Assembly (NCBI GenBank): GCA_024641805.1
Contig: JAHECJ010000133.1
Span: forward strand, 1 to 6,380
DNA length: 6,380 nt
Origin: Desulfococcus sp.
GTDB lineage: Bacteria; Desulfobacterota; Desulfobacteria; Desulfobacterales; Desulfosalsimonadaceae
Direction: 5' to 3'
The position numbers were made by a program, and so were the translations under genes. How positions within the stretch are numbered: position 1 is the stretch's first letter; each line of letters begins with the position of its first letter. Of the stretch, positions 4,485 through 6,380 are shown one piece after another. The notes under the pieces are model-generated. The model did no database searches and was not told where the DNA came from. It was given only the letters and a program-made list of their open reading frames with translations.

Positions 4485-6380
4485 CTATCTGTCTTGAATA
4501 ATTTGATATTGCTTTAGCTTTCGGTAAAAAGAGCGCAGGGGGATCCCGGTGCTGGCGGCAGCTTTTTTCCGGTTCCACTGGTGTCGTTCCAGGGCGGCGA
4601 TTATAAGATTTTTTTCGGTATTCTCCATAATAGCCTGGTGGTCCTGTCCGTGGTCCGCCGTTGCCGGATGGGGAGTTTGATCGGTCAAAGGTTCTTTCGG
4701 CCGTGACTGTATATTGGGTGACGGCATTAAAAGATCGATTTTGCCCAGGGTGTAATAGCGGTGAAGGACATTTTGCAGTTCCCGCACATTGCCGGGCCAG
4801 CTGTGGGTCATCAGCGCTTCGATCATGTGGCCGGGAATGGCCGGAGCCTGAGCATGTCGGCTGTGAATTTTCAGAAAATGTTCGATCAGCAGGGGGATGT
4901 CTTCAACTCGGCTCCGCAAAGGCGGCAGATAAATGGGGATGATATGGACCCGGTAAAAGAAATCTTCCCGCATCAGCCCTTTTCGAATCGCCTCCTGAAG
5001 GTCCCGGTTTGTCGCGGCAATGATCCGGGCATTTGAGGTTCTGGCTTTCTGGGACCCCAATGGCGTGTAGCTGCCGTCTTCCAGGACACGGAGCAGTTTT
5101 ATCTGAAAATTCAGGCTGATTTCACCGAGTTCATCCAGGAAAAGGGTGCCGTCGTGGGCCATGTCCAGAACCCCTTGTTTGTCCGTGTTTGCTCCGGTGA
5201 ACGCGCCTTTTTTATAACCGAAAAATTCGCTTTCCAGCAGATTTTCGGGGATTGCGCTGCAGTTGACCGGCACGAAACTGCCGTTTTTGCGATCGCCCAT
5301 TTCATGTATTTCCCGGGCCACCAGCTCCTTGCCGGTGCCGGATTCTCCGTAAATAATAACTGCCGCATCCGTGGTGGCCGCTTTCAGGATGAGTTCGTAA
5401 ACCTCCTGCATGGCGGGGCTTTTGCCGATAAGGCGTCCGAACCGAAACCGGTCCCGGATGTCGGATCGCAGCCGGATATTTTCCTTGAGCAGGTTTTCCT
5501 CCCGTTCCCGCAGAGCATCCGTCGCCGCTTTTCTTTCTGAAATATCAACAATAAACCCTTCAATCCGGAAAAGTTCACCGTTCTCATCGTAAATGGACCG
5601 GGCGCTCAAGGAAACCCAGATAGTTGCCCCGCCTTTGCGGCGGAATGCCACTTCAACATCGGCCACTGTTTCATTCTTGCGCAGCGTGCGCAGGTTTTTA
5701 TCACGCTGTTCCGGTGATACGTATATCTGGTGCGCAATATCCGTGACCGAACGGCAGAGTTCTTCAGGAGTGTCATAGCCCAGGATATTCGCCATGGCTG
5801 GATTCGCGCTGATAAACTGTCCGTCAATAGTTGAAAGAAAGATTCCTTCCACCGCGTTTTCGAAAATGCCCCGGTATTTTTCTTCAGCAGTGCGGTGCTT
5901 TTCAAACAGCATGGTATTTTCAATGGAAATGGCGATCTGGGAGGAGAGCAGCCGTAGGATTTCAATCCGATCGGATGAAAAGATATCAGGGGTCAGGCGG
6001 TTTTCAAGGTATATCACACCGGTCAGGTTTGACTGGTAAATGACAGGGATGCATAAAACAGAATTGGGGCGATGCTCCCGGATGTAAGGATCATTGCCGA
6101 ACCGGCTTTCGGCGGCCGCATTTTTGAGCACCACGTATTCCCGGGTCCGGGTAACGTAATTGATAATCGCTGACGGCAGAATTTCTGTTTTATTTGTGAA
6201 ATATTCATCAAACCGGACGGAAATTTCATTCGCATCGGCAATCCCCATTGCCGCAACCTTCAGGCGATCCCCTGAACTCAGCAGCAGAAATCCTTTTTCC
6301 GCACCTGCATTCTCGATAACGATTTTCATCATTGTGCGCAGCAGGTTGTCCAGTAATATCTCGGAAGATATGGCCTGGGA
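4485..6380 (-). CDS. Sigma-54-dependent transcriptional activator with GAF and PAS sensor domains (N-terminus outside window)
   Basis: An enhancer-binding protein that should remodel sigma-54 RNA polymerase by ATP hydrolysis in response to signals sensed by GAF and PAS domains. The frame stays open past the ATG at 6332 to the window edge. The extra 16 codons include SQAISSEILLDNLLRT, which joins naturally to MKIVIENAGAEKGFLLL, so the true start is upstream. Counting from that ATG: GAF about 1-145 (with NSVLCIPVIY and GVIYLENR), PAS about 150-268 (ending VDISERK), short coiled coil about 270-295, AAA+ domain about 298-525, and a Fis-type HTH about 573-612 (NRKKAAASTGIPLRSFYRKL). Key motifs are intact: Walker A GESGTGKE (329-336), GAFTGA (376-381) for sigma-54 contact, Walker B GTLFLDE (395-401), ATNRDL (440-445), Arg455 and Arg461 in the arginine-finger segment, and WPGNVREL (512-519). 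No receiver domain is visible. GAF segments of this wording often follow a Ser/Thr kinase and ATPase module in large signalling proteins (recall), so more domains may lie upstream. Confidence 0.95.
   Translation of the reverse strand, partial: SQAISSEILLDNLLRTMMKIVIENAGAEKGFLLLSSGDRLKVAAMGIADANEISVRFDEYFTNKTEILPSAIINYVTRTREYVVLKNAAAESRFGNDPYIREHRPNSVLCIPVIYQSNLTGVIYLENRLTPDIFSSDRIEILRLLSSQIAISIENTMLFEKHRTAEEKYRGIFENAVEGIFLSTIDGQFISANPAMANILGYDTPEELCRSVTDIAHQIYVSPEQRDKNLRTLRKNETVADVEVAFRRKGGATIWVSLSARSIYDENGELFRIEGFIVDISERKAATDALREREENLLKENIRLRSDIRDRFRFGRLIGKSPAMQEVYELILKAATTDAAVIIYGESGTGKELVAREIHEMGDRKNGSFVPVNCSAIPENLLESEFFGYKKGAFTGANTDKQGVLDMAHDGTLFLDELGEISLNFQIKLLRVLEDGSYTPLGSQKARTSNARIIAATNRDLQEAIRKGLMREDFFYRVHIIPIYLPPLRSRVEDIPLLIEHFLKIHSRHAQAPAIPGHMIEALMTHSWPGNVRELQNVLHRYYTLGKIDLLMPSPNIQSRPKEPLTDQTPHPATADHGQDHQAIMENTEKNLIIAALERHQWNRKKAAASTGIPLRSFYRKLKQYQIIQDR
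5318..5348 (-). other. Walker A (ATP-binding) region of the sigma-54 activator
   Basis: Encodes GESGTGKELV, the P-loop of the AAA+ domain. Together with an unaltered GAFTGA loop and Walker B, it indicates a protein competent for both ATP hydrolysis and sigma-54 contact, rather than one of the divergent activators that lack GAFTGA and act on sigma-70 promoters. Confidence 0.85.

Noticed and set aside
6330..6332. ATG at 6332 as the start of the sigma-54 activator.
   Set aside because: It lies within a GAF domain; the 16 codons before it are open and GAF-like, and no ribosome binding site precedes it.

Overview
The window looks like a chromosomal stretch from a Gram-negative, probably deltaproteobacterial (Desulfobacterota-type) organism. 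This is inferred from protein style, not from a marker gene. A multi-PAS protein ends in a LuxR-type helix-turn-helix preceded by the conserved helical linker common in that phylum. A sigma-54 activator carries GAF and PAS sensor domains instead of a receiver. There are also Sec-type signal peptides on a periplasmic-type binding protein and on a secreted lipase. No RNA genes, CRISPR arrays, transposases or phage genes were seen.

Layout, left to right. (1) 1-2237, + strand: the 3' part of a multi-PAS/LuxR regulator that runs in from outside the window; two of its PAS domains are duplicated with an exact period of 1185 bp (395 codons). (2) 2238-2335: short spacer with a perfect TATAAT and a good Shine-Dalgarno. 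(3) 2336-3136, + strand: an orphan solute-binding protein of the SBP_bac_3 type with a signal peptide but no transporter genes beside it. (4) 3137-3268: convergent intergenic gap filled by a large inverted repeat that probably serves as a shared terminator. (5) 3269-4171, - strand: a secreted alpha/beta-hydrolase lipase related to Pseudomonas-type (family I) triacylglycerol lipases, with a full catalytic triad, apparently lacking the usual calcium site and disulfide but carrying an EF-hand-like loop. (6) 4172-4484: a 313-bp AT-rich gap with a probable terminator for the gene to its right and a strong ribosome binding site for the lipase. (7) 4485-6380, - strand: a GAF-PAS-AAA+-Fis sigma-54-dependent activator whose N-terminus lies beyond the right edge.

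The genes suggest a signal-sensing neighbourhood: two large sensory transcription regulators flank two exported proteins, one binding a small solute and one hydrolysing esters or lipids. A regulatory link between the regulators and the exported proteins is inference from proximity only. I found no convincing sigma-54 (-24/-12) site in front of the lipase, and the probable terminator at 4318-4341 argues that lipase and activator are separate transcription units.

Nothing here is clearly an undescribed system. The points most worth a second look are the lipase with its altered metal-site residues and EF-hand-like loop, the block duplication of PAS domains, and the large hairpin that coincides with a signal-peptide-like reading frame.
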